The notes beneath the pieces were generated by a model that made no database searches, was not told the DNA's origin, and saw only the letters and a program-made list of their open reading frames with translations. 64,000 bases of DNA from DAISJM01 sp036821485 (GTDB lineage: Bacteria > Verrucomicrobiota > Kiritimatiellia > CAIQIC01 > JAGNIJ01): assembly GCA_036821485.1 (NCBI GenBank), contig DAISJM010000001.1, positions 62,001 to 126,000 on the forward strand, given 5' to 3'. This document shows positions 7,714 through 15,982 of the stretch, in pieces. How positions within the stretch are numbered: the first letter of the stretch is position 1; every line of letters starts with the position of its first letter. A program made the translations under genes and the position numbers.

Positions 7714-10614
7714 TCAGAACCGGATCACGGTCATGGAGTAGTGCGGGAAGGTGTATTGGATGTTGGTTGGGTTGAGGGTGAGAGGGGTGACGGTGATGTC
7801 GTCACGATTCAAATCGTTGGTGATTCCGTAGCTGAACGCCGTCGCGCTTGAGCCCGCGCTGAATCCTTCCAGACTGATCGTAGGTCTCAGTCCGCTGTCG
7901 GGTGACGTGTTGACGACGAGCAGGCGCACGCTACCCGTGTCCGGAGGGATGCAGGCGTACGTGTGCAGTATGTCGGGATAGCTGTTTGTCACCTCGACCA
8001 AGTGGTCGCCCGGCCGCGCGAAATTCGTCAAGAGCTTGAACGCGTAGAACACCGGGTAGCGCTCGTTGATTGCATCGCCGAAGTTGGTGGACGAGGCGAG
8101 AATGCCGTAATCGCCGTAGTTTCGCCATCCGTACAGCGTGGAGCTGGTGTTGTAGTTTGTATCGATCCCGTTGTGCAAATCCCACCAGACGAAGGCCCCA
8201 GCGTCGGCCACGCAGGCCTGCGCGAACTGCTCCACGGCGTAGAGCGCGTTGACCAGGCTCAGCGTCTGCTTGCCGATGTTGTAGCCGAAGCTGTTGTTCT
8301 CGGTGATGTGGATCGCGACGTTGCTGCCGGCCGGGCCGCCGAGGTAGTCGCAGAGCATCTTGCGGGCCTCGCCCACCGCATCCTGCTCCCTGTGAAACGA
8401 CCGCAGGAGGTGGTTGTCGTTGGCCCGCTCCGGCGTGACCTCTGCAATCATGCCGTGATTGTAGCCGTAGAAATGCAGTTCGACGAAGTCGGGCGGGCTG
8501 TTGCTCAACTCGTGCAGCAAGACGGCCGACCAACCGCAGTGCGCCGTGCCGTCCGCAGGGTTCGTGACGGCGGCGTGCGAATTCGTGAAGTCGTCCTGGC
8601 CGTACGTGAAGGCAACGCCCACCTTGATGCCCGGCCTCGCGTTGGTCATCGCGGTTCGGTACTGGCGCCAGAGCGCGGCATACTTGACGGCGTCGTGCGC
8701 CGGGTTGTTCGTGTCATACTCCCAGGATGCGTACGACTCGTTGCCCACGCACCACCATTCAACAGTTCTGTTGAGCGTTCCAAAAACGTGTTTCACCCAG
8801 TTGGAGGCCTCGGTCACGCTGCCCGAGCCGTAGTTGATGGTGACATTCTTCTCGGCACCGAGCGTATCGGCCAGAGCGATGAAGTTCGATGTGTTCATCG
8901 CATACCACGACTGAGCCGTCTTGTTCGTGTTCTTCTGCCAGTCGTATGTGTCTGCCGCGGATCCGCCGGGGAAGCGAAGCATGGTCAGGCCTGCCTCTGA
9001 CATGCGCTCGCGCGATGTGCTGTTGGTCAGGAGGGTATCCCATGTGCAGACGTTGACACCGAACATCCGTCGCGAGATGGCGCTGCTGACGGCGTTGCTC
9101 GCGTTCACAGAGATCACGGGCGCGGTCGGCGGCCACGGCTTCAGCAGCTTGACGTTGTCCACCGAGAAAAGAGGGATGGCCGTGGCATTCGTATTCTTGA
9201 AGAAGACCCACGCCAGGTTGGTGACATTGGCCGCACCCAGATGGGCCAGGGGAATCTGGACATGTGACCACGTGTTCGACTGCACGGTTACATAGTCTTC
9301 CAGGGGAACGCCGCCGGGCCACGTGTTTTCCTCGAGCCGGACCGCCATGTAGATCTTGTGATTGTTCGTTGCGCCGCCGTTGATCCAGAACTCAAGGTTG
9401 GTGAAGCCGGTGGTGTCCATGTAGTTGCTAGCGACCACGCGGAGGATGGCGAGGGCGTTGTTGCTCGGCAACCCCACGCGCATCGCGTATTGGTTTGAGA
9501 GCACGTAGCTCGTGCTGGAAGGATCGATCCATCCCCCGCCGTTGCCGTCGTGATACCAGGGCCCGGTGCCATAATCGAGGTACAGCGGTACCTCGTTGCG
9601 CTCGACGTACTGGGGATTCAAAGCTGCGGCATACTCACCTGCATTGCTGCGCCCGTCGCCGTCAGGATCGCCGTCATCGCCGTCGTTACCCGTTGTTGCT
9701 GTGGGAATTAGATCATACAGAACTTCCCAGCCGTCGGGCAGGCTGTCGGCATCGCTGAACGCGCTCATGGGGTTCAGCGGTGTGTTCTGCAGTTCGTAGA
9801 CATCGCTGAGCCCGTCGTCGTCGAAATCCAATGCATCGCGATGCAGCAGGCCGCTGAAGCGAATGAACGTGGTCTCGTTAGTCCAGAGGTTGGTCCACGA
9901 CTGCGGCGTTGCGGTGCCGAGCGCCATGCCGATTTCCGACCATGTTCCGGCAACGAGAGAGGTGGCGGCCCAGACTTGGTAGTAGGCTGCGGTCTGTCCG
10001 CTGAAATCCACCAACAAGGTTGACGTGGCCGTGTCGAATCTGGAAGTGACGGCGAACTCGTCGACAACGTTAGTGTCGCCCGCAGGCGTGTTGGTGTTAA
10101 TGAGCGTAACGGCGTCAAGGTAAGCCGCGCCCCAGGTCTTGCCCGATGGTTCCTTCCAGTTGATGCGCGTGAACGCGCCGGACGTGCAGTTGAAGTCGGT
10201 CATCGGAATGAGCGCGCGCTTCCACGTGTTGCCGAGCGTCTTGCCGGAGACGTAGTTGGTGACCCGAAGGGCCGTGAATGAGACGCCCTCGTATTGGAGA
10301 TAGACTTGGAGGTCCATCGACACGTTGGTGCCGGCGTTCACGTAGAATTCGAGGTAGTGGCAATTGGTGAGCGTGGTTGCGGGATGATAAAGCGACAGCG
10401 CACCCCATGCGAGATAGGTGACCGAGATCGACTTCGTACCGCTGTATTTCGGCGAGGAGTTGTTGAAGTCGCGTGTGCAATCCCATGACCAGTCTGCCCA
10501 GTCGGCTCCGAGACTGTCGCCATACACGCTCAGGTTGGACTGTGCCGCAGCGATATGTGCGGAGCCGAACAGCAATACAGCGGCCAGTAGAGGATGAAAG
10601 ACGTGGCGACGCAT
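7714..10614 (-). CDS. Secreted clan GH-A glycoside hydrolase with carbohydrate-binding-like domains
   Basis: A 966-residue protein with a signal peptide (about residues 1-24, ending AHIAAAQ). Two beta-sandwich regions, at about 25-240 and 340-490, resemble carbohydrate-binding modules and are separated by an Asp-rich DFDDDGLSD-type calcium repeat region. A TIM-barrel-like catalytic domain starts at about residue 500. The likely acid/base is E626 in a WWCVGNESY motif and the likely nucleophile is E772 in IHITENNS, the pattern of alpha-L-arabinofuranosidase-like and related clan GH-A enzymes. The exact family and substrate cannot be decided by eye. It is transcribed convergently to adenine deaminase and appears independent of it. 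Confidence 0.8.
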   Translation of the reverse strand: MRRHVFHPLLAAVLLFGSAHIAAAQSNLSVYGDSLGADWADWSWDCTRDFNNSSPKYSGTKSISVTYLAWGALSLYHPATTLTNCHYLEFYVNAGTNVSMDLQVYLQYEGVSFTALRVTNYVSGKTLGNTWKRALIPMTDFNCTSGAFTRINWKEPSGKTWGAAYLDAVTLINTNTPAGDTNVVDEFAVTSRFDTATSTLLVDFSGQTAAYYQVWAATSLVAGTWSEIGMALGTATPQSWTNLWTNETTFIRFSGLLHRDALDFDDDGLSDVYELQNTPLNPMSAFSDADSLPDGWEVLYDLIPTATTGNDGDDGDPDGDGRSNAGEYAAALNPQYVERNEVPLYLDYGTGPWYHDGNGGGWIDPSSTSYVLSNQYAMRVGLPSNNALAILRVVASNYMDTTGFTNLEFWINGGATNNHKIYMAVRLEENTWPGGVPLEDYVTVQSNTWSHVQIPLAHLGAANVTNLAWVFFKNTNATAIPLFSVDNVKLLKPWPPTAPVISVNASNAVSSAISRRMFGVNVCTWDTLLTNSTSRERMSEAGLTMLRFPGGSAADTYDWQKNTNKTAQSWYAMNTSNFIALADTLGAEKNVTINYGSGSVTEASNWVKHVFGTLNRTVEWWCVGNESYASWEYDTNNPAHDAVKYAALWRQYRTAMTNARPGIKVGVAFTYGQDDFTNSHAAVTNPADGTAHCGWSAVLLHELSNSPPDFVELHFYGYNHGMIAEVTPERANDNHLLRSFHREQDAVGEARKMLCDYLGGPAGSNVAIHITENNSFGYNIGKQTLSLVNALYAVEQFAQACVADAGAFVWWDLHNGIDTNYNTSSTLYGWRNYGDYGILASSTNFGDAINERYPVFYAFKLLTNFARPGDHLVEVTNSYPDILHTYACIPPDTGSVRLLVVNTSPDSGLRPTISLEGFSAGSSATAFSYGITNDLNRDDITVTPLTLNPTNIQYTFPHYSMTVIRF

Positions 10615-10676
10615 GACACCACAAAAATACCGGAAAAGCGGGCTTTGATGTAGGGCGTATCGAAGGGAAGGGCGTG

Positions 10677-10910
10677 TCAGCCGCCGCCGACCGGGAGCGA
10701 GAAGACCACCTTGTCGCCATTGCTCAGCCGATACGGAAGCCGCTGCTGCTTGCCGTTGACGAACGGTACAACGTATTTCTGATGCATGGGCTGCACGTGA
10801 AGTTGGGTGAGCAGATCGGCAATGGTGCAGCCGTCCGGGACCTCCACATCGTCCCCGTTACGGACGCCTTCGAGCTGCAGTACGGCGGTATACTCAAGAT
10901 GAATCTTCAT
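10677..10910 (-). CDS. MoaD/ThiS-family ubiquitin-like sulfur carrier protein
   Basis: A 77-residue beta-grasp protein of the MoaD/ThiS family. It has a typical pattern of beta-strand, CTIADLLTQL helix and a V-N-G-K strand, followed by SNGDKVVFSLPVGGG at the C-terminus. The terminal glycines are the site of adenylation and thiocarboxylation in this family. It ends with three glycines rather than two. It may serve molybdopterin or thiamine synthesis or another sulfur transfer route. Proximity to molybdenum hydroxylase genes makes a molybdopterin role attractive, but no other moa gene is seen. It lies 12 bp downstream of the nitroreductase gene, probably in one transcript. Confidence 0.82.
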   Translation of the reverse strand: MKIHLEYTAVLQLEGVRNGDDVEVPDGCTIADLLTQLHVQPMHQKYVVPFVNGKQQRLPYRLSNGDKVVFSLPVGGG

Positions 10911-10922
10911 GACCGTTGCGGT

Positions 10923-11432
10923 CTACCACTTTTCCAAGTGCAGGATGTCCTTCAGTTCTTTTCTCTTCTTTGGTGCCGGGGCGTTTGCGGCTTTTCCGAG
11001 CGGCGTCATGGCGACGGGCTCGACGCCTTCGGGGATGCCGAGCGTCTTCTTGACCTTGGTCGCATCAAAGGCGCCAACCCAGCATGTACCCAGTCCAAGA
11101 TCGGTCGCGCAGAGCGTCATATGGTCCATGGCAATCGCCCCATCGACCCAGGCGAAATTCTTTCCGTCGAACCGCGTCCACGCGCGAGCGGGTTCGACAC
11201 AGACCACGATGATGACCGGCGCCTGCCAGAACCAAGTTTTGGCGTAGGCGTCACCCAGCGCGCGCTGAATGGCCGGGTCGCGTACGACGATGAAATGCCA
11301 CGGTTGGAAGTTGGCGGCCGATGGCGCGATGCGACCCGCCTCGAGCACTTTCTGGAGCAGGTCCTCGGGAACGGGGTCTGTGGTGTAGGCGCGTACGCTT
11401 GATCTTTTCAAGGCCAGTTCGAGGAAGCTCAT
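10923..11432 (-). CDS. Nitroreductase family protein
   Basis: A 169-residue FMN-dependent nitroreductase-family protein. The N-terminal R-R-S-V-R-like segment (KRSSVRAYT) and IAPSAANFQPWHFIVV match the FMN-binding signature. The DGAIAMDHMTLCATDLGLGTCWVGAF region and the IPEGVEPVAMTPLG segment are also typical. Electron donor and substrate are not predictable. It starts 48 bp from a divergent membrane protein gene and is followed by the small sulfur carrier gene. Confidence 0.88.
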   Translation of the reverse strand: MSFLELALKRSSVRAYTTDPVPEDLLQKVLEAGRIAPSAANFQPWHFIVVRDPAIQRALGDAYAKTWFWQAPVIIVVCVEPARAWTRFDGKNFAWVDGAIAMDHMTLCATDLGLGTCWVGAFDATKVKKTLGIPEGVEPVAMTPLGKAANAPAPKKRKELKDILHLEKW

Positions 11433-11480
11433 AAGAATGTTTTCCGTTATGTCCTAAACACACTATAAACCAAGTTAGCC

Positions 11481-13445
11481 ATGAGTGCCAACCCGGTAGG
11501 CCAAGTTGGGGAGACGTTGAAAGCATGGGTGATGCGCTTGCCCGGCTGGGTGAGGACGCTTCTTCCGCGCCTTCTCGGTTTCTGCGTTGTCGCCTTCATC
11601 TTCTACATCATGTCCCTCTCGAAGTTTGCCACATTGCAGCAGTGCCAGGTGTTCGATCCCAAGGATGACCTGGGCATGTACTGGACGGAGAACGCATTTC
11701 ACTATCGTTACGCGAAAATGGCGGCGCTCGGCGACGGTATCCCCGCGGTCGATCCCAAGATGCAGTATCCCGAGGGCATGCATGTGTTGCGCGACGAGAT
11801 GCCGATGATGGAGCGCTTTGCCGGTTTTGCGTGGCGTCATTTCCATCAGCCGGGTATTCCCTTTCATGTCTTCCTCGCGCGGCTGGTCTGTTTCTACTCC
11901 AGTCTCATCATCTTTCCGGCGTACCTGCTTTCCGCTCGGCTTTGGCGGAGCGCATTGGCCGGGGTGGTGACCTGCGCGTTCTATGCGCTGACGTATTCGT
12001 TCTTCGGCCCCGTGGTGCTCGGGGCCTACGTTCGCCAGGATTTCGTGCTGCCGTTTCTTTTTCTCGCAACCTACTTCTTTGTGGGGGCGATCGACTCGGG
12101 CGGGGGATGGCGCGCCGTCGTGGCGGCACTGGTTCTTCTTTTCTCCATGGCCTCGTGGCACCTGTCGCAGTTCTATTACCTGGTCTTCCTCGGCTGTGTG
12201 ACCGTGGTCTACTTCGCAGCGCCCGGCGCGCGCGCGGGAATTATCCGCACGCTGGCGGTCGTGACGGCGATGTTGTTCGCCGCGTCGTGGTTCGTACTTC
12301 CGCTGCGTAGCGGCGGGCTGCCGCTGTCGTTCGCCATGCTGGCCAGCTACGCGCTGCTGATTCAGCACGCGGTGTTCCGCAAGCAGGTTGTGAGCAGCAC
12401 GTGGCGGCGACTGATCGTGTTTGGCGTATCGCTCGTGGCGCTGGTCGCTCTGGCGGGCGCGCTTCCGGGCGGTCACTACGGCCGCTACTCGCACGTCTAC
12501 GCGCTGATGATCGACAAGATCCGCTTCCTTGGCGTCAAACCCGCCGATCCATCACGCCTGAGTTTTGAATCGCGCGTGATGTGGACATCGTCCTTCCGTA
12601 GTCCGGGCTTGTCGGTCTGGTTTGGGTGGTTGGGCATGTCGTGGCTGGCCGGTACGGCTGGGCTGTTGTTGGCCGCGCGAGAGGCGTGGCGGACGCGTGC
12701 AACGCGGGTGGGCGAATGGGTGGTCGGGGGGGTGGCCGTTGTCTTTGCGCTGCTGTTCGCGCTGATCTGGCGGATGGAAGTGTTCGCGGCCTTTTTTGTG
12801 TGCGTGATGGCCGGGGCGGTGGTGGCCCGCCTTCCGTCCTGGCGCGAACGGGTGGCGGCGCTGATGATCGTGCTGGTTCTGCTGGCCTCGGATTTCAAGA
12901 AGCTGAAGAAGTACTACCTCACGAGCATGGCGCCGCTGGCGTCGGAGTACCGGGGCGTGATCGACTGGCTGCGGCAAAACACCGGGCCGGATGATCCGGT
13001 GCTGGCGTTGTTTCAGTTCAGTCCGGTGATCTGCGCATATGCCGACCGGCCGGTGATCGTACATTCGAAGTTCGAGAACCAACTCGTGCGCGAGAAGGTG
13101 GAGGAATTCTACACGCGGCTCTACGACCCGGAGCCGGCGTTCTATGCCTTCTGCACCCGGTACGGCGCGAGATATGTGGTGTATCAGCCGGCGATGCTGC
13201 TAGATACCTCGGCCGACTCGCTGCGCTACATGGTCAACCGGCTGATGGTGGACATGAACAGCACGGCGGTGCTGATGAACTTCGCGCCGCAGGCACTCCA
13301 GCGATTCGAACTCGTGTACCAGGACCCGTCACACCGGATCTTCCGCGTGCTGGAAGCCGGCGAGACGCCGCATCCTGCCACGGTCGAGCCGCTGCCGGTC
13401 TACAACAGCAAGATGTTTCGGCGAGAGGATATCGGCCTGCGGTGA
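11481..13445 (+). CDS. Multi-spanning membrane protein, GT-C / STT3-like
   Basis: A 654-residue integral membrane protein with roughly ten to twelve hydrophobic segments between residues 30 and 470, and a soluble C-terminal domain of about 170 residues. The first extracytoplasmic loop has ENAFHYRYAKM followed by VDPKMQYPEG, reminiscent of the acidic first loop of STT3/PglB-type GT-C glycosyltransferases. The C-terminal part (VIDWLRQNTGPDDPVLALF, then a YVVYQPAMLL strand) resembles the globular domain of the same class. A role in surface glycosylation is an inference. The canonical WWDYG motif of oligosaccharyltransferases is not present. Confidence 0.65.
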   Translation: MSANPVGQVGETLKAWVMRLPGWVRTLLPRLLGFCVVAFIFYIMSLSKFATLQQCQVFDPKDDLGMYWTENAFHYRYAKMAALGDGIPAVDPKMQYPEGMHVLRDEMPMMERFAGFAWRHFHQPGIPFHVFLARLVCFYSSLIIFPAYLLSARLWRSALAGVVTCAFYALTYSFFGPVVLGAYVRQDFVLPFLFLATYFFVGAIDSGGGWRAVVAALVLLFSMASWHLSQFYYLVFLGCVTVVYFAAPGARAGIIRTLAVVTAMLFAASWFVLPLRSGGLPLSFAMLASYALLIQHAVFRKQVVSSTWRRLIVFGVSLVALVALAGALPGGHYGRYSHVYALMIDKIRFLGVKPADPSRLSFESRVMWTSSFRSPGLSVWFGWLGMSWLAGTAGLLLAAREAWRTRATRVGEWVVGGVAVVFALLFALIWRMEVFAAFFVCVMAGAVVARLPSWRERVAALMIVLVLLASDFKKLKKYYLTSMAPLASEYRGVIDWLRQNTGPDDPVLALFQFSPVICAYADRPVIVHSKFENQLVREKVEEFYTRLYDPEPAFYAFCTRYGARYVVYQPAMLLDTSADSLRYMVNRLMVDMNSTAVLMNFAPQALQRFELVYQDPSHRIFRVLEAGETPHPATVEPLPVYNSKMFRREDIGLR

Positions 13446-13458
13446 CGGCGCGCGCGCC

Positions 13459-13487
13459 TTGACAGAATCGGCGCGCGGACGTACCTA
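13459..13487 (+). promoter_or_regulatory. Candidate sigma70 promoter for the response regulator gene
   Basis: A perfect TTGACA hexamer lies at 13459-13464, followed after 17 bp by TACCTA at 13482-13487. A better -10 word, TACAAT at 13486-13491, would need a 21-bp spacer. It lies about 54 bp before the TTG start of the response regulator gene. Confidence 0.4.
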
Positions 13488-13540
13488 CAATCGCATAGGG
13501 GCTGGCTTGTGGGCATTCCCAGGCGCAAGGAGGACCACCC

Positions 13541-13945
13541 TTGAGAAAGATACTCTCTGTCGATGATGATCCCAACGTACTCAGGGCTTTCCAAACCACG
13601 CTGAAGCAGAAGGGGTACGAGGTATTCATCACCACCAACCCGAATGAGGCGGCGGACATTCTGGCGGCCCACGAGATCGATCTCATCATGCTCGACATCC
13701 GCATGCCGGAGAAGAACGGGTTCGAGATCTTTGCCGAAGTGAAGAAGAAGTACAGCAAGCTGCCCGTGCTGTTTGTCACCGCGTATCCAAAGTCCTTCAC
13801 CATGCGATCGAGCGAAATGGTGCGCATGTGGGAGGAGGATTTTGCGGATGGCCAGACCGACATCCTGTACAAGCCTTTCACGATAGATTCGCTTTACGAA
13901 AAGGTCGAAGGACTGATTGGCAAGGCCGACGAATTACCGTCATGA
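13541..13945 (+). CDS. Single-domain response regulator (REC)
   Basis: A 134-residue protein consisting only of a CheY-like receiver domain. The acidic pocket DDD (residues 8-10), the phosphoacceptor D52 in MLDIRMPEKNG, T80 in LFVTAY and the conserved K111 in YKPF are all present. There is no output domain, so it acts through protein contacts. The start is TTG at 13541, chosen because a strong AAGGAGG lies 7 bp upstream and the alignment begins exactly there. No histidine kinase is encoded nearby. It overlaps the next gene by 4 bp. Confidence 0.9.
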   Translation: MRKILSVDDDPNVLRAFQTTLKQKGYEVFITTNPNEAADILAAHEIDLIMLDIRMPEKNGFEIFAEVKKKYSKLPVLFVTAYPKSFTMRSSEMVRMWEEDFADGQTDILYKPFTIDSLYEKVEGLIGKADELPS

Positions 13946-14316
13946 ACCTTTCGCCATTGGAGAGGATCGAGCTGTATCGGCAGGCGCGCATCGTCCTGGT
14001 GCGGCACCTGATCGATCTCGGCCGCGTGACGATCCAGGTGGCGGCCAGCCACCTGCATTTGCGTGGCGAAATGGTCCGTTTGCCCGGCGTCACGGCGAAG
14101 CTGACCCCGGACGTGATGCAGGCCATCATGGCCGAGCTTGGCCGCATCCCCGGCGTGCGCCGCGCTTCAGCGGAACTCAGCAATTGGACGACTGACAACG
14201 GCGGCGGTTGGCAGCCGGTCGAAGCCGCCAAGCATGGGGGCAGCGACGTCTTCATCGACCCGACCCCGCAGACTTTCGATCTCGGGAAGCCGAAGGATCC
14301 TGATCCGCCCAAGTAA
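13942..14316 (+). CDS. Conserved hypothetical protein coupled to the response regulator
   Basis: A 124-residue protein, start fixed by the ATGA overlap with the response regulator stop codon. The first 90 residues have mixed alpha/beta character: a leading helix, two strands around TIQVAASHLHLRGEMVRLPG, then LTPDVMQAIMAELGRIPGVRRASAEL. This last part has the shape of a small helix-strand module similar to BON or ferredoxin-like folds. The tail is Pro/Asp rich. I do not recognise the family. Translational coupling suggests that it is the partner or effector of the receiver protein. Confidence 0.7.
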   Translation: MNLSPLERIELYRQARIVLVRHLIDLGRVTIQVAASHLHLRGEMVRLPGVTAKLTPDVMQAIMAELGRIPGVRRASAELSNWTTDNGGGWQPVEAAKHGGSDVFIDPTPQTFDLGKPKDPDPPK

Positions 14317-14345
14317 GCCGCGTAAGACAGCGCCTTTGGGCCGTA

Positions 14346-14374
14346 TTGACGGCCCGGAACCCCCGGCGTACTCT
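14346..14374 (+). promoter_or_regulatory. Candidate sigma70 promoter for the PLP enzyme / ygeY pair
   Basis: TTGACG at 14346-14351, a 17-bp spacer and TACTCT at 14369-14374 lie 56 bp before the PLP enzyme start codon. Five of six -35 positions match consensus. The downstream pair of genes is likely to be transcribed from here. Confidence 0.45.
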
Positions 14375-14429
14375 GATTTCCGCATTTCGGTCGTGTTTCG
14401 CACGGCCGCGACGCAAGGAGAATGCATCG

Positions 14430-15917
14430 ATGAGGAAAATCATCACGTCCATCCGGAAAGACGTTGTTGCCAAGAGTATCCAGCGGGCCAGGGAGCGTAA
14501 GGTCATTCTCCCGCAATTTGCGCAGCAGAAGGATCCTTCGAAGATTCCGGCGAAGATCGTGGACAAACTGAAAGGCATCGGTCTTTGGGACATCAACCCC
14601 CTGAACCTTTTCCGCATCACATGGAAGAACGAGGCGACCCCCAAGGGCGGCGGTTTCAACGAGGGCAACTGGATTGAATTCCCGTCCGAACTGACCGGGG
14701 TGGATGCGAAGATCGTCGGCATCTCCGGCAAGTGGTTCCCGACCGGTGCGCACAAGGTCGGCGCCGCCTACGGCTGCCTCGTGCCGCGCCTTGTGTCCGG
14801 CAATTTCGATCCCACCACGCAGAAGGCCGTCTGGCCATCCACCGGCAACTACTGCCGCGGCGGCGCCTATGACTGCGCCTTGTTGGGCTGCCCCGCCGTG
14901 GCGATCCTGCCCGAGGGCATGAGCCAGGAACGATTCACATGGCTGAAGTCCATCGGCACCGATGAAATCATCGCCACGCCGGGCACCGAGTCCAATGTGA
15001 AAGAGATTTACGACAAGTGCTGGGAACTGCGTCGTGACCGTGGCGACAAGATCGTCATCTTCAACCAGTTCGAGGAATTTGGCAATTCGGTCTGGCACTA
15101 CCAGATGACCGGCGGTGTGATCGAAGAGCTGTTCGAGAAACACTTCAAGCCGTCCGGCAAGCGCCTCTCCGGCTACATCAGTGCGACCGGCTCGGCAGGA
15201 ACGATCGCCGCGGGCGATTTCCTCCGCACGAAACACCCGGCCCTTCGCGTGGTGGCTACCGAGGCGCTGCAGTGTCCGACGCTCTACCAGTTCGGATTTG
15301 GCGCGCACCGCATTGAAGGCATCGGCGACAAGCACGTACCGTGGATTCACAACGTGCGCAACACCGACGCTGTGGCGGCCATCGACGACGAGCAAGTGAT
15401 GCAGCTTCTGCGCCTCTTCAACGAGCCTGCGGGTCAGAAGTATCTCGAGCAGCGGGGTGTCAAGAAGGCGGTGATTGATCGCCTGCCCTGGCTTGGGATA
15501 TCCTGTATCTGCAACCTCGTGGCGGCGATCAAGACGGCGAAGTTCTTCGACATGGATTCGCGTGACGTGCTCTTCACGCCGCTCACCGACTCCATGGAAC
15601 TGTACGCCTCGCGCCAGAAGGAGATGACCGAGCAGCACGGGAAGTACGACGAACTCAAGGCTGCCTCGCACTTTGCGCGGTACCTGGAAGGCACGTCGGT
15701 GGACTTCTACCGCGAGCTGACCTACTTCGACCGCAAGGCGCTGCACCAGTTCAAGTACTTCACCTGGGTCGAGCAGCAGGGCAAGAGCTCTGAAGATCTG
15801 CGGGAGCTGTGGGATGAAGACTTCTGGAAGGAACTCTTCGCCGACGAACAGGTGAAGGAATGGGATAAGCTCATCGCCGAGTTCAACGACGCGGCGGGTG
15901 TGCTGAAGCAGCTGTGA
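14430..15917 (+). CDS. Fold-type II PLP-dependent enzyme (tryptophan-synthase-beta / cysteine-synthase-like)
   Basis: A 495-residue PLP enzyme. K109 in TGAHKVGAAYG is the likely Schiff-base lysine, STGN (137-140) is the cofactor-contacting loop, and SATGSAGTIAAG is the glycine-rich phosphate cup. It is longer than cysteine synthase. It resembles proteins often annotated as PLP-dependent protein subunit beta beside YgeY-type hydrolases. In characterised uric-acid and purine clusters a different PLP enzyme, the diaminopropionate ammonia-lyase YgeX, occupies this role. A similar elimination reaction on a ring-derived amino acid is my inference. The start at 14430 has an AAGGAG ribosome binding site 9 bp upstream. 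An upstream in-frame start at 14346 overlaps the likely promoter and is rejected. Confidence 0.82.
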   Translation: MRKIITSIRKDVVAKSIQRARERKVILPQFAQQKDPSKIPAKIVDKLKGIGLWDINPLNLFRITWKNEATPKGGGFNEGNWIEFPSELTGVDAKIVGISGKWFPTGAHKVGAAYGCLVPRLVSGNFDPTTQKAVWPSTGNYCRGGAYDCALLGCPAVAILPEGMSQERFTWLKSIGTDEIIATPGTESNVKEIYDKCWELRRDRGDKIVIFNQFEEFGNSVWHYQMTGGVIEELFEKHFKPSGKRLSGYISATGSAGTIAAGDFLRTKHPALRVVATEALQCPTLYQFGFGAHRIEGIGDKHVPWIHNVRNTDAVAAIDDEQVMQLLRLFNEPAGQKYLEQRGVKKAVIDRLPWLGISCICNLVAAIKTAKFFDMDSRDVLFTPLTDSMELYASRQKEMTEQHGKYDELKAASHFARYLEGTSVDFYRELTYFDRKALHQFKYFTWVEQQGKSSEDLRELWDEDFWKELFADEQVKEWDKLIAEFNDAAGVLKQL

Positions 15918-15918
15918 T

Positions 15919-15967
15919 TTTTCCAACCCTTGGAAAAGACGCAGCACGATTTTCCAAGGGTTGGAAA
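15919..15967. repeat. TTTTCCAACCC inverted repeat element (copy A)
   Basis: A 49-bp palindromic element. The left arm is 15919-15937 (TTTTCCAACCCTTGGAAAA) and the right arm is 15950-15967, its reverse complement minus one terminal base. Each arm is itself an imperfect palindrome. It lies between the PLP enzyme stop and the ribosome binding site of ygeY. The same element recurs at 57598-57647, and a degenerate relative lies inside ylbF at 29386-29434. Confidence 0.85.
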
Positions 15968-15982
15968 CTTTAGGAGGACTCC